The position numbers were made by a program, and so were the translations under genes. The notes beneath the pieces are model-generated. The model ran no database searches. It was not told the DNA's origin and saw only the letters and a list, made by a program, of their open reading frames with translations. From Microbaculum marinisediminis (GTDB taxonomy: Bacteria > Pseudomonadota > Alphaproteobacteria > Rhizobiales > Tepidamorphaceae), in contig NZ_JALIDZ010000004.1 in assembly GCF_025397915.1 (NCBI RefSeq), forward strand, positions 494,868 to 558,867: 64,000 nucleotides of DNA. Direction: 5' to 3'. Every line of letters begins with the position of its first letter. Within the stretch, counting starts at the first letter, position 1. Positions 18,573-27,003 of the stretch are shown here, in pieces.

Positions 18573-20339
18573 TTGCACATTCTGGCCAAACGGGAGCAGG
18601 ATTTGGCGAAGATCGCTGGACTTGCCGACCAGTCAACCGTGACCGGTGCGTGTCGCTCCGCGTCGGAGCTTCTGGACCCGACGCAGGTGCTGCCGCTCGT
18701 AGGCGTCATGGCCTATGACTGGGATCTTGCGACCGATCGGCTGATCTGGAGCAACACGGCGCCCGACTTGCTCAAGGTTCCCCCCGATGCGATCGCGTCG
18801 GGCCGCGACTACGCCCGGTTGGTCGACCCCAAGGGCCCCCCCGGCCGCTTCGACGCCGTCACCGCCACGGGGCAGCGCGACGAAGGCGAAGGCGTCGCCT
18901 ACCACATAGAGTACCGGCTGCTGACCGAGGATCCCGACGAGACGGAGCTCTGGATCGAGGACAACGGGCGCTGGTACGCCGGTCCGGACGGCAGGCCGGC
19001 CAGGGCGCGCGGCGTGGTGCGCGCGGTCAACGAGCGGCGTGCCCGCGACGAACGGTTGATCTATCGCAGCGATCAGGACGAGCTGACCGGCGGGTTGAAC
19101 CGGCCACGGCTGATCGAGGAGTTGGCGGCCGCGATCAATACGGCCGACCGCCACCAGTCGAGCGCGGCCTTCGCCATGGTGGCGGTGGATAATCTGGCCA
19201 TCCTGAACGACGCCTATGGGTTCGACATCGCCGATGAGGTGATTGCGGGCGTCGCCAGGCGGATTCGCCGTGAGATGCGCGCCGACGATTGCATCGGCCG
19301 CCTGTCGGGCAACAAGCTTGGTATCGTCCTCAATGCCTGCTCCGACACGGACCTGTGCGTGGCCATCGCGCGGTTCTCGCGCGCCGTGGGCGCCGGGCCG
19401 ATCTCGACCGGAACCGGTTCGGTGGCGGTCACGGTATCCGTCGGCGCGGTCGTGTTGCCACGCCACGGACGCACCGCGAACGACGCGATGATGCATGCCC
19501 AGGAAGCGCTCGACGAGGCGCGGGTGCGCGGCTGCGCGGGGATCGTCGTTTACGAGCCCTCACCGCAGCGCGACGCCGACCGCAAGCACAACGTCCAGGT
19601 CGCCGCCCAGATCGTCGCCGCGCTCAACGAGGGCCGCATCGCCCTCGTGCTGCAGCCGGTCGTCGCCGTCGGCGACCGCAAGCCTATCTTCCACGAGGCC
19701 CTGTGCCGGATAAATCTGGACGACGGCTCGCAAATCGCCGCCGGTGCGTTCATCGAGACGGCGGAGCGGCTGGGCATCGTGCGCCTCGTCGATCACCGCA
19801 CGCTCGATCTGGCCGTTTCCAGGCTGGTGCGGGATTCGTCCCTCGTCCTGTCGATCAACGTGTCCGCCGTGAGCGCCTATGACGGAAGCTGGTTCGGTCG
19901 GCTGCACGCGCATCTGCGCCGTCATCCCGATATCGCGCACCGGATGATCGTCGAAATCACGGAGACCATGGCGATCCGCGACATGGAACGGGCGGTGGGG
20001 TTCGTCCGGTCGGTGCGCGAGCTGGGATGCAGGGTCGCGATCGACGATTTCGGTGCTGGGCATACCTCGTTCCGCAATCTGCGATCGCTCGGCGCGGACA
20101 TCGTGAAGATCGACGGCGCCTTCATCGAACGGATCGCGGAGACCGAGGACGATCGCTTCTTCGTGGCGACGCTGGTATCGCTGGCCCGGCGCATCGGGCT
20201 CGAAACCATCGCGGAAAAGGTCACGACGGAGACCGACGCCCGGATCCTCGAGGATCTCGGCGTCGACTACCTGCAGGGCCACCTGTTCCCGATGCTGGAA
20301 GATGTCCCGGCGCCGGGCGAAATCCGGGCGGCCGTATAG
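18573..20339 (+). CDS. GGDEF/EAL domain protein with degenerate GGDEF; 5' end possibly frameshifted
   Basis: About 588 residues: a PAS-like N-terminal segment (VGVMAYDWDLATDRLIWS), a GGDEF domain at about 165-325, and an EAL domain at about 345-580. The GGDEF signature is replaced by RLSGNKLG, so cyclase activity is unlikely. The EAL side keeps FHEALCRI, SINVS, EITE, IDDFGAGHTSF, VKIDG and IAEKV, compatible with c-di-GMP phosphodiesterase activity. In the open frame the only starts are TTG codons at 18573 and 18603. An ATG at 18547 with GGGAAG upstream is out of frame by one base across a run of six T, so the true start may be there. Confidence 0.8.
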   Translation: MHILAKREQDLAKIAGLADQSTVTGACRSASELLDPTQVLPLVGVMAYDWDLATDRLIWSNTAPDLLKVPPDAIASGRDYARLVDPKGPPGRFDAVTATGQRDEGEGVAYHIEYRLLTEDPDETELWIEDNGRWYAGPDGRPARARGVVRAVNERRARDERLIYRSDQDELTGGLNRPRLIEELAAAINTADRHQSSAAFAMVAVDNLAILNDAYGFDIADEVIAGVARRIRREMRADDCIGRLSGNKLGIVLNACSDTDLCVAIARFSRAVGAGPISTGTGSVAVTVSVGAVVLPRHGRTANDAMMHAQEALDEARVRGCAGIVVYEPSPQRDADRKHNVQVAAQIVAALNEGRIALVLQPVVAVGDRKPIFHEALCRINLDDGSQIAAGAFIETAERLGIVRLVDHRTLDLAVSRLVRDSSLVLSINVSAVSAYDGSWFGRLHAHLRRHPDIAHRMIVEITETMAIRDMERAVGFVRSVRELGCRVAIDDFGAGHTSFRNLRSLGADIVKIDGAFIERIAETEDDRFFVATLVSLARRIGLETIAEKVTTETDARILEDLGVDYLQGHLFPMLEDVPAPGEIRAAV

Positions 20340-20368
20340 CCGGCGTCCGCGCTGGGCCCTCAGGCCCC

Positions 20369-20962
20369 TCAGCGTTTCTTGGAAATCTGGTCGAGACGGT
20401 CCTGAACGTCGGAGAGCTGGCGCTTCAGCGACTCGATCTCTGGATCGCCCTGCCCGGTCTTCTTCGGTTCTTCGGCCTTGGCCATGCCTGCGGCGGGCTG
20501 CTCCCCGCCCTCCTGGCCGAAGGGCGAGAACATGCGCACGGCCTTTTCGAACATCTGCATGTTGCGGCGGACCTGGTCCTCCATCGCCCCGATCGCGGTG
20601 GCGCCGATGGTCTTGGCCATCTGATCGCGGAATTTCTCCTGCTCGCGGGTCAGCGAGCTCATCGAGAAATCGAGATAGCTCGGCACCAGGTTCTGCATGC
20701 TATCGCCGTAGAACCGGATGAGCTGGCGCAGGAAGTTGATCGGCAGCAGGTTCGGCCCGCGGCTTTCCTGCTCGAATATGATCTGGGTGAGCACCGAACG
20801 GGTGATGTCCTCGCCGCTCTTGGCGTCGATGACAACGAAGTCGTCCTCGGACTTCACCATCTCCGCCAGATCGTCGAGCGTCACGTAGGTGCTGGTGCCG
20901 GTATTGTAGAGACGCCGGTTGGCGTACTTCTTGATTACCGTCGGCTGTTCTGCATTGCTCAT
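20369..20962 (-). CDS. phaR: Polyhydroxyalkanoate synthesis repressor
   Basis: A 197-residue PhaR protein. The N-terminal DNA-binding domain has the hallmark VIKKYANRRLYNTGTSTYVT followed by LDDLAEMVKSEDDFVVIDAK, then the PHB accumulation regulatory domain (FLRQLIRFYGDSMQNLVPSYL). The C-terminus (about 150-197) is a charged predicted coiled coil. PhaR represses phasin and its own gene and is released when it binds nascent PHB granules. ATG at 20962 is chosen; the frame is open to 20998. It is divergent from phaA with a CTGCAATGCAG dyad between them. Confidence 0.95.
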   Translation of the reverse strand: MSNAEQPTVIKKYANRRLYNTGTSTYVTLDDLAEMVKSEDDFVVIDAKSGEDITRSVLTQIIFEQESRGPNLLPINFLRQLIRFYGDSMQNLVPSYLDFSMSSLTREQEKFRDQMAKTIGATAIGAMEDQVRRNMQMFEKAVRMFSPFGQEGGEQPAAGMAKAEEPKKTGQGDPEIESLKRQLSDVQDRLDQISKKR

Positions 20963-21098
20963 CGTCGTCTTTGCCGTCTGGAACGGCGCCCCCCGCAATC
21001 GTTAGTTGATGTCCACGATAGGAAGTTTTCGTCCGCCGGGCCACCGTTTTTCGCCGCGCCGCAACAAGAGACGGCGCAAGTCGAATTGACTCGGTACA

Positions 21099-21113
21099 CT
21101 GCAATGCAGCAAA
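21099..21113. promoter_or_regulatory. Candidate PhaR operator between phaR and phaA
   Basis: CTGCAATGCAG (21099-21109) is an exact CTGC-N3-GCAG dyad, the recognition pattern reported for PhaR of Paracoccus-type alphaproteobacteria. It lies about 137 bases upstream of phaR and 140 upstream of phaA, and continues as TGCAGCAAA, matching the site before bdhA. Autoregulation of phaR is the expected role. Confidence 0.6.
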
Positions 21114-21251
21114 CAAGGCGGGATGCGACAGCAGTGTCGTCGCAATTGCGCTATACAAGCCCTTCCAAGCGGGTCCGGAAGCGCCGGATACGCCGGAAGG
21201 CCACAGAATGTGAACCCGGCTATGGATGCCCGGAACAGGAGATCTGATCCC

Positions 21252-22427
21252 ATGAGTGCCGAAATCGTCATCGCCAGCGCCGCCCGTACCCCGGTCGGCT
21301 CGTTCAATGGTTCGCTGTCCTCGGTGCCGGCGTCCTATCTCGGCACGGTCGCCATCAAGGCCGCGCTCGAGCGCGCCGGCGTGGCGCCGGAGGATGTCGG
21401 CGAGGTGATCCTGGGGCAGATCCTGACCGCCGCCGCCGGCCAGAACCCGGCGCGCCAGGCGTCGATCGGCGCCGGCATTCCCGTCGAGACGCCCGCATGG
21501 GGCATGAACCAGCTGTGCGGTTCCGGCCTGCGCGCGGTGGCGCTCGGCATGCAGCAGATCGCCGACGGCTCGGCCGGGATCGTCGTGGCCGGCGGTCAGG
21601 AATCGATGAGCCAGGCGCCGCACGCCGAGCATCTGCGCACCGGCGTGAAGATGGGCGACTACAAGATGATCGACACGATGATCAAGGACGGCCTGTGGGA
21701 CGCCTTCAACGGCTATCACATGGGCAACACGGCCGAGAACGTCGCCAAGCAGTGGCAGATCACCCGCGAACAGCAGGACGAATTCGCCGTCGCCTCGCAG
21801 AACAAGGCGGAAGCGGCGAAGAAGGCCGGCAAGTTCAAGGACGAGATTACTCCGGTGACGATCAAGGGCCGCAAGGGCGACGTCGTCGTCGATCAGGACG
21901 AGTACATCCGCGACGGCGTGACGATCGACTCGCTTTCCGGTCTGCGGCCGGCCTTCGACAAGGAAGGTTCGGTGACGGCGGGCAATGCCAGTGGCATCAA
22001 CGACGGCGCGGCCGTGGTGGTGCTGATGTCGGCCGAGGAAGCCGCGAAGCGCGGCGTCACGCCGATGGCGCGCATCGTCTCGTGGGCGAGCGTCGGCGTC
22101 GATCCGGCGATCATGGGAACCGGGCCGATCCCGGCGAGCCGCAAGGCGCTGGAGAAGGCCGGCTGGACGGTCGACGACCTGGATCTCGTCGAGGCCAACG
22201 AGGCGTTCGCCGCCCAGGCCTGCGCGGTCAACAAGGACCTCGGCTGGAACCCGGAGATCGTCAACGTCAACGGCGGCGCCATCGCCATCGGCCATCCGAT
22301 CGGTGCTTCGGGCGCGCGGGTGCTCAATACGCTGCTGTTCGAAATGCAGAAGCGTGACGCCAAGAAGGGCCTGGCGACGCTTTGCATCGGCGGCGGCATG
22401 GGTGTCGCCATGTGCGTCGAGCGCTGA
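21252..22427 (+). CDS. phaA: Acetyl-CoA acetyltransferase
   Basis: A 391-residue biosynthetic thiolase. The nucleophile C89 is in [11 protein letters not shown], the histidine in [12 protein letters not shown] and the second cysteine in [13 protein letters not shown]. It condenses two acetyl-CoA to acetoacetyl-CoA, the first step of PHB synthesis. ATG at 21252 gives the usual family length; an open frame reaches back to 21123 without similarity. phaB follows 104 bases downstream and phaR is divergent, the classical PHB locus of rhizobia. Confidence 0.95.
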   Translation: MSAEIVIASAARTPVGSFNGSLSSVPASYLGTVAIKAALERAGVAPEDVGEVILGQILTAAAGQNPARQASIGAGIPVETPAWGMNQLCGSGLRAVALGMQQIADGSAGIVVAGGQESMSQAPHAEHLRTGVKMGDYKMIDTMIKDGLWDAFNGYHMGNTAENVAKQWQITREQQDEFAVASQNKAEAAKKAGKFKDEITPVTIKGRKGDVVVDQDEYIRDGVTIDSLSGLRPAFDKEGSVTAGNASGINDGAAVVVLMSAEEAAKRGVTPMARIVSWASVGVDPAIMGTGPIPASRKALEKAGWTVDDLDLVEANEAFAAQACAVNKDLGWNPEIVNVNGGAIAIGHPIGASGARVLNTLLFEMQKRDAKKGLATLCIGGGMGVAMCVER

Positions 22428-22531
22428 ACCGCGGAGACGGCTCCGCATTCGCATCGAACCGTCGCGCGGCCCGCGTCTATTTCCAGTCTAGCGGGCCTCG
22501 CGACAGGTCGGTTTAAAGGGAGGGACGAAAA

Positions 22532-23254
22532 GTGGGACGAGTTGCACTGGTCACCGGCGGAACGCGCGGTATCGGGGAAGCCATCTGCAAGGGCCTGAAG
22601 GCCGCGGGCTACACGGTCGCGGCCAACTACGGCGGCAACGACGAGGCCGCCGCCAAGTTTAAGGACGAAACCGGCATCCCGGTCTACAAATGGGACGTCT
22701 CGGACTTCGAGGCCTGCACCGCGGGCATCGCCAGGGTCGAGGCCGAACTCGGCCCGGTTGAGATCCTGGTGAACAATGCCGGGATCACGCGCGACACCAC
22801 GCTGCACAAGATGACGGTGGAGCAGTGGAAGGCGGTGATCGACACCAATCTCGGTTCGCTGTTCAACATGTGCCGTCCGGTGATCGAGGGCATGCGCGAG
22901 CGCGGCTTCGGGCGCATCGTCAATATCTCGTCGATCAACGGCCAGAAGGGCCAGATGGGCCAGACCAACTATTCCGCCGCCAAGGCCGGTGATATCGGAT
23001 TCACCAAGGCGCTGGCCCAGGAGAACGCACGCAAGGGCGTCACCGTCAACGCGATCTGCCCGGGCTATATCGGCACCGACATGGTCCGTGCCGTTCCCGA
23101 GAAGGTGCTGGAGTCGATCGTCGCGCAGATTCCGGTCGGCCGTCTCGGCGAGCCGGAGGAGATCGCGCGGTGCGTCGTTTTCCTGGCCGCAGACGATGCC
23201 GGCTTCATCACCGGCTCGACGCTGACCGCCAACGGCGGCCAGTACATGGTCTGA
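22532..23254 (+). CDS. phaB: Acetoacetyl-CoA reductase
   Basis: A 240-residue short-chain dehydrogenase that reduces acetoacetyl-CoA to (R)-3-hydroxybutyryl-CoA with NADPH. Motifs: VTGGTRGIGEAI at 8-19, NNAGITRD, ISSINGQKGQMGQTNYSAAK with Ser, Tyr and Lys of the active site, and the PhaB-typical GQKGQ(M/F)GQTNYSA context. It starts at GTG 22532 preceded by AAAGGGAGGGA. A strong terminator follows, closing the phaAB unit. Confidence 0.94.
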   Translation: MGRVALVTGGTRGIGEAICKGLKAAGYTVAANYGGNDEAAAKFKDETGIPVYKWDVSDFEACTAGIARVEAELGPVEILVNNAGITRDTTLHKMTVEQWKAVIDTNLGSLFNMCRPVIEGMRERGFGRIVNISSINGQKGQMGQTNYSAAKAGDIGFTKALAQENARKGVTVNAICPGYIGTDMVRAVPEKVLESIVAQIPVGRLGEPEEIARCVVFLAADDAGFITGSTLTANGGQYMV

Positions 23255-23274
23255 GCCGGAACGGGCTCGAATGA

Positions 23275-23303
23275 CGCCCGCCCCGCCGCGGGGCGGGCGT
23301 TTT
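23275..23303 (+). terminator. Intrinsic terminator after phaB
   Basis: CGCCCGCCCC (23275-23284) pairs perfectly with GGGGCGGGCG (23290-23299), loop GCCGC, followed by TTTT, 20 bases after the phaB stop. Confidence 0.85.
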
Positions 23304-23443
23304 CCTTTCGCGCCGGCGGCGTCCAACCCGAAGGGGAGCGACGCGGCGCCTTCGGCGAATTCCCGGCCGAGGCCTTGCGCCCGTGTCGGCGACACCACAT
23401 ATCCGCGCTTATCCCGAATTACGCCATTCCGGAGCCCGCTTCC

Positions 23444-24385
23444 ATGACCACCGCTTTGTTCCTGCTCGGCGGGCTGGTGCTGCTGTTCCTGGCCGGCGAG
23501 ATTCTGGTGCGTGGTTCGGTGCTTCTCGCCCTTCGCCTGGGTGTTTCGCCCCTGATGATCGGCCTGACGGTCGTCGGGTTCGGCACGTCCATGCCGGAAC
23601 TGGTGACGAGCCTGCAGGCGGCCTTCGCCGGTGCGCCCGGCATCGCCATCGGCAACATCGTCGGCTCCAACATCGCCAACGTCCTGCTGATCATCGGTAT
23701 TGCCGCGCTCGTCTCGCCGATCCCTTGCCCGACCCGCAGCGTCGTGCGCGACGGCGGCATCATGGTGGCGGCCGCGCTCGCGCTGGCGGCGCTGACCATG
23801 GGCGGTGTCCTGACCCGGACAGACGGGGCGATCCTGGTGCTCGGCCTTGCCGTTTACCTGATCCTGGTCTGGCATCAGGAAAGACGGAAGGTGCCGGGTT
23901 CCGACGAAGGCGCCGGCAATGACGCGCCGAAAGCCGGGGCGATCGCCGTTGCGCGCGAGATCGGCCTCGTTCTCGCCGGGTTCGCCGGCCTTGTGGTGGG
24001 CGGACGGCTGCTGGTCGACGGCGCCGTCGATCTGGCCCAGACCGCTGGTGTATCCGACACGGTGATCGGCCTGACGGTCGTGGCGATCGGAACCTCGCTG
24101 CCCGAACTCGCGACCTCGTTCGTCGCCGCGATGCGCAAGCAATCCGATATCGCCTACGGCAACATCGTCGGTTCGAACGTCTTCAACGTCCTCGGTATCG
24201 CCGGCGTCACCGCGCTCACGCACCCCATCGCGGTGCCGGCGGAGGTTGTACGCTTCGATATCCCCGTGATGATCGGCGTGATGCTGCTCATGACCGTGTT
24301 CGCGGCCACCGGCGCGCGGCTGAGCCGGTCGGAAGGCGCGGTGCTGCTCGGCGGCTATGCCGCCTATCTGCTGGTCATCGTCTGA
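23444..24385 (+). CDS. Calcium/sodium antiporter (CaCA family, YrbG-like)
   Basis: A 313-residue membrane protein with about ten hydrophobic segments arranged as two homologous halves. Each half carries the ion-binding alpha repeat: GLTVVGFGTSMPELVTSL...GNIVGSNIANVL, and GLTVVAIGTSLPELATSF...GNIVGSNVFNVLG. These are the signature of YrbG-type Na+/Ca2+ exchangers in the inner membrane. The ATG at 23444 precedes the first helix directly. It is a separate unit after the phaB terminator. Confidence 0.9.
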   Translation: MTTALFLLGGLVLLFLAGEILVRGSVLLALRLGVSPLMIGLTVVGFGTSMPELVTSLQAAFAGAPGIAIGNIVGSNIANVLLIIGIAALVSPIPCPTRSVVRDGGIMVAAALALAALTMGGVLTRTDGAILVLGLAVYLILVWHQERRKVPGSDEGAGNDAPKAGAIAVAREIGLVLAGFAGLVVGGRLLVDGAVDLAQTAGVSDTVIGLTVVAIGTSLPELATSFVAAMRKQSDIAYGNIVGSNVFNVLGIAGVTALTHPIAVPAEVVRFDIPVMIGVMLLMTVFAATGARLSRSEGAVLLGGYAAYLLVIV

Positions 24386-24465
24386 GCCGCGCGGGCCGGC
24401 CGCACCGCATTCCGACACGAGGATCCGCTTGTCTGCTCCGCCCGGTTGTGGCACTGCGCTACCCC

Positions 24466-25374
24466 ATGGACGCGTCCACGCTCACGATCGATCGCCGAGC
24501 CCGACTGCGGGCCACTGCGATCGGCTTCACCGCCGTCCTGATGTGGTCGCTGCTCGCGCTGTTCACGGCGGCGAGCGGCAAGGTGCCGCCGTTCCAATTG
24601 GCGGCGATATGCTTTTTCATCGGCGGTTCGATCGGGCTGGTGCGTTGGGTCGGCGTGCCGTCGGCGCGCGCGAGCCTCAGGCAGCCGGCGATGGTCTGGC
24701 TGCTCGGCGTCGGCGGGCTGTTCGGCTATCACTTCTTCTACTTTACCGCGCTGCGTAACGCGCCGGCGGTCGAAGCCGGGCTGATCGCCTATCTGTGGCC
24801 GCTCCTGATCGTCCTGTTCTCGGCGCTGCTGCCCGGCGAGCGGCTCAGACCCCATCACGTGATCGGCGGCCTTCTCGGTCTGGCCGGCGCAGCGCTGATC
24901 GTCACCGGCGGGCGCGGCCTGGCGTTCAACCAGGACTACGCCTTCGGCTATGCCGCCGCGCTCGCCTGCGCCCTGATCTGGTCCGGTTATTCCGTGCTGT
25001 CGCGCCGCTTTTCCGGTGTGTCGACGGACGTGGTGACAGGGTTCTGTCTCGTGACTGCGGTGCTGTCGACGATTGCGCACCTCATGCTCGAGACGACGGT
25101 GTGGCCGGCCACCGCATCAGAATGGGCCGCCGTCCTGGCGCTCGGGCTGATGCCGGTTGGCGCCGCCTTCTACGTCTGGGACTACGGCGTCAAGCACGGC
25201 GACATCCAGGTGCTCGGCGCGAGTTCCTACGCCGCCCCCCTCTTGTCGACCGTCATCCTGATCGCCGCGGGGTTCGCCGAGGCGACCTGGGCGATCGCAC
25301 TGGCCTGCGTGCTGATCACCGGCGGCGCGGCCGTCGCGGCCAGGGATCTGATCTGGGGGCGAACGCCCCGCTGA
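24466..25374 (+). CDS. EamA-family (DMT) exporter, YddG-like
   Basis: A 302-residue membrane protein with ten predicted transmembrane helices in two EamA repeats. The segment FGYHFFYFTALRNAPAVEAG and LIAYLWPLLIVLFS resembles YddG-type aromatic amino acid exporters. The substrate is not certain. An in-frame GTG at 24448 is an alternative start, but the ATG at 24466 is favoured. It lies 80 bases after the antiporter gene on the same strand. Confidence 0.85.
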   Translation: MDASTLTIDRRARLRATAIGFTAVLMWSLLALFTAASGKVPPFQLAAICFFIGGSIGLVRWVGVPSARASLRQPAMVWLLGVGGLFGYHFFYFTALRNAPAVEAGLIAYLWPLLIVLFSALLPGERLRPHHVIGGLLGLAGAALIVTGGRGLAFNQDYAFGYAAALACALIWSGYSVLSRRFSGVSTDVVTGFCLVTAVLSTIAHLMLETTVWPATASEWAAVLALGLMPVGAAFYVWDYGVKHGDIQVLGASSYAAPLLSTVILIAAGFAEATWAIALACVLITGGAAVAARDLIWGRTPR

Positions 25375-25458
25375 TCCCCTTCGATCCAACTTTGTCGGCC
25401 GGTGGAACGATTTCTTCAGCGATTCCATGTCCTATGGCCGGCTTCATTGGGTAACAGG

Positions 25459-26193
25459 ATGACCTCCATGTGTGAGAAATGCGCGACCACCGGTCGCACC
25501 AGTCTGTCTCGGCGCGGCTTCGTAACCGGCATTGCCGGGCTTGCCGCCGCATCCATGGCCTTGCCGGGACTGGCGATGGCCGAAGAGTCGGGCACGCCGC
25601 AGAACGCGATATCGCCGTCCGACGCGCTGAAGCGCCTGCTCGAAGGCAACGAACGCTACGCCTCCAATAAGGCGGAGCCGCGCGACAACTCCGCCGGGCG
25701 GGCCGCCCGTACGCTCGGCCAGCATCCGATCGCCGCGATCCTGAGCTGCGCGGATTCGCGCGTCGCGCCCGAACTCGCCTTCGATCAGGGCCCCGGCGAT
25801 CTGTTCGTCGTCCGGGTGGCCGGCAACATCGTTTCGCCGGACGGGCTGGCGAGCCTCGAGTTCGGCGTCAAGTTCCTGTCGACGCCGCTCGTCATGGTGC
25901 TCGGCCACACGAGCTGCGGTGCCGTCAACGCGGCCATCAGCACTGTTCGCGACGACGCTGTCCTGCCGGGTCACCTGCCCGGCCTGATCAACGGGATCGA
26001 GCCGGCCGTGATTGCGGCGAAGGCGAATGATCCGAAGGATCTTCTCGCCGAGGCGACGAAGGAAAACGTCCGCTTGACGCAGAAGGCCCTCGTCAAGGGC
26101 AGCGCCATCATCGCCGAAGCCGCGGATGCCGGTCGCATCGAAATCGTCGGCGGGGTCTACGACCTTGCGACGGGCCGCGTGGCGATGCTCTGA
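25459..26193 (+). CDS. Beta-class carbonic anhydrase with Tat signal peptide
   Basis: A 244-residue beta-carbonic anhydrase. Zinc-site residues are C97, D99 and R101 (SCADSRV) and H150, C153 (GHTSCGAV). The N-terminus has SRRGFVTGIAG, a twin-arginine motif at R18-R19, then a hydrophobic stretch ending ALPGLAMAEE, so the enzyme is predicted to be folded, zinc-loaded and exported to the periplasm. A CEKC pair precedes the Tat motif. ATG at 25459 has ACAGG upstream; the frame is open from 25402. Confidence 0.9.
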   Translation: MTSMCEKCATTGRTSLSRRGFVTGIAGLAAASMALPGLAMAEESGTPQNAISPSDALKRLLEGNERYASNKAEPRDNSAGRAARTLGQHPIAAILSCADSRVAPELAFDQGPGDLFVVRVAGNIVSPDGLASLEFGVKFLSTPLVMVLGHTSCGAVNAAISTVRDDAVLPGHLPGLINGIEPAVIAAKANDPKDLLAEATKENVRLTQKALVKGSAIIAEAADAGRIEIVGGVYDLATGRVAML

Positions 26194-26202
26194 GGCTCTT
26201 TT

Positions 26203-26228
26203 CGGTGCCGGTGTGAAAGCCGGCACCG
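26203..26228. terminator. Perfect hairpin after carbonic anhydrase gene
   Basis: CGGTGCCGG (26203-26211) and CCGGCACCG (26220-26228) form a 9-bp stem around TGTGAAAG, 9 bases after the stop. The T run is on the 5' side (CTTTT) rather than after the stem, so it is not a canonical terminator; it may still stop transcription or protect the mRNA 3' end. Confidence 0.4.
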
Positions 26229-26342
26229 ATCAGGTTAGCAAGTCGCAAACGCCGGCCATTCGATTCCGCGGATCGGCGAAACCGAATTTTTAAAATCCTG
26301 GGTTGTCATAGAGCAATTGGATAACAACCCTTGGGACCGTTC

Positions 26343-26549
26343 ATGTCCGCCAATCTCATGCGCGCGGCGCTGGCCGTTCTTGTACTCGGATGGTCCCCGA
26401 TCCTGCTCTACACCGCTTTCGGTCCGCCGGACGGCAACCCGATCGGCCTTGGCCTTTTTGCCTGGGCCTCGATACCCTTCTCGCTGATCCTCGCCGTCCT
26501 GGCGGGACTCACGTTCCTGGTGGGGAGCAGGTCCGACCGCCGGGCGTAG
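26343..26549 (+). CDS. Small hypothetical membrane protein
   Basis: A 68-residue protein with two hydrophobic helices (about 6-22 and 36-57) and a charged end (GSRSDRRA). ATG at 26343 is used; the frame also allows a TTG at 26331. No family is recognised. It is convergent with the cupin-like gene and follows the carbonic anhydrase by 150 bases, in a locally AT-rich spacer compatible with its own promoter. Confidence 0.6.
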   Translation: MSANLMRAALAVLVLGWSPILLYTAFGPPDGNPIGLGLFAWASIPFSLILAVLAGLTFLVGSRSDRRA

Positions 26550-26562
26550 ACCGTTCGCCGAA

Positions 26563-27003
26563 TCAGCCCGGACGCCAGTCCTTCGGGGCCAGTTCGAAAC
26601 CGGCGAAATCGAAGCCGGGGGCGACGGTGCAGCCGACCAGCGTCCACGCGCCGAGGCTCTCGGCGGCCTGCCAGGCATGCGGCGGAACCACGGCCTGCGG
26701 GCGCTCGCCGGCGGCAAGGTCGTTGCCCAGCCGTTGCGTCGTCACCGCCTTGCCGTCTGTGCTGATGTGCAGCGCCAGCGGCGCGCCGGCGTACCAGTGC
26801 CACATCTCGCTGGCGTCGACCTTGTGCCAGTGGCTGAATTCGCCCGATCGCAGCAGGAAGTAGATGCCGGTCGAGTGATCGCGCGCGCCGGCCGGATGGG
26901 TGTCGCGGAAGGTCTCGACGAAATGGCCGCCTTCGGGATGCGGCTGCATCTTCAAGAGCGCGATGACGTCCTCGGCGGTCATCGCCGACACTTTCGTATC
27001 CAT
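26563..27003 (-). CDS. Cupin-like DUF985 family protein
   Basis: A 146-residue cupin-fold protein. It begins (after a few residues) with AEDVIALLKMQPHPEGGHFVETFRD and continues with STGIYFLLRSGEFSHWHKVDASEMWHWYAG split by the usual HWH/E metal-like residues, the profile of DUF985 proteins. The biochemical role is unknown. Its ATG overlaps the gloB stop by one base (TGATG), so it is translationally coupled to the glyoxalase II gene. Confidence 0.85.
   Translation of the reverse strand: MDTKVSAMTAEDVIALLKMQPHPEGGHFVETFRDTHPAGARDHSTGIYFLLRSGEFSHWHKVDASEMWHWYAGAPLALHISTDGKAVTTQRLGNDLAAGERPQAVVPPHAWQAAESLGAWTLVGCTVAPGFDFAGFELAPKDWRPG

Noticed and set aside
21893..24454. 853-codon minus-strand frame opposite phaA, phaB and the antiporter
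   Set aside because: Spans several well-supported plus-strand genes and their terminator; translation is repetitive.
26203..26228. Strong hairpin considered as a canonical terminator
   Set aside because: The T run is before, not after, the stem on the plus strand, and the minus strand has A residues after it; kept only as a weak feature.
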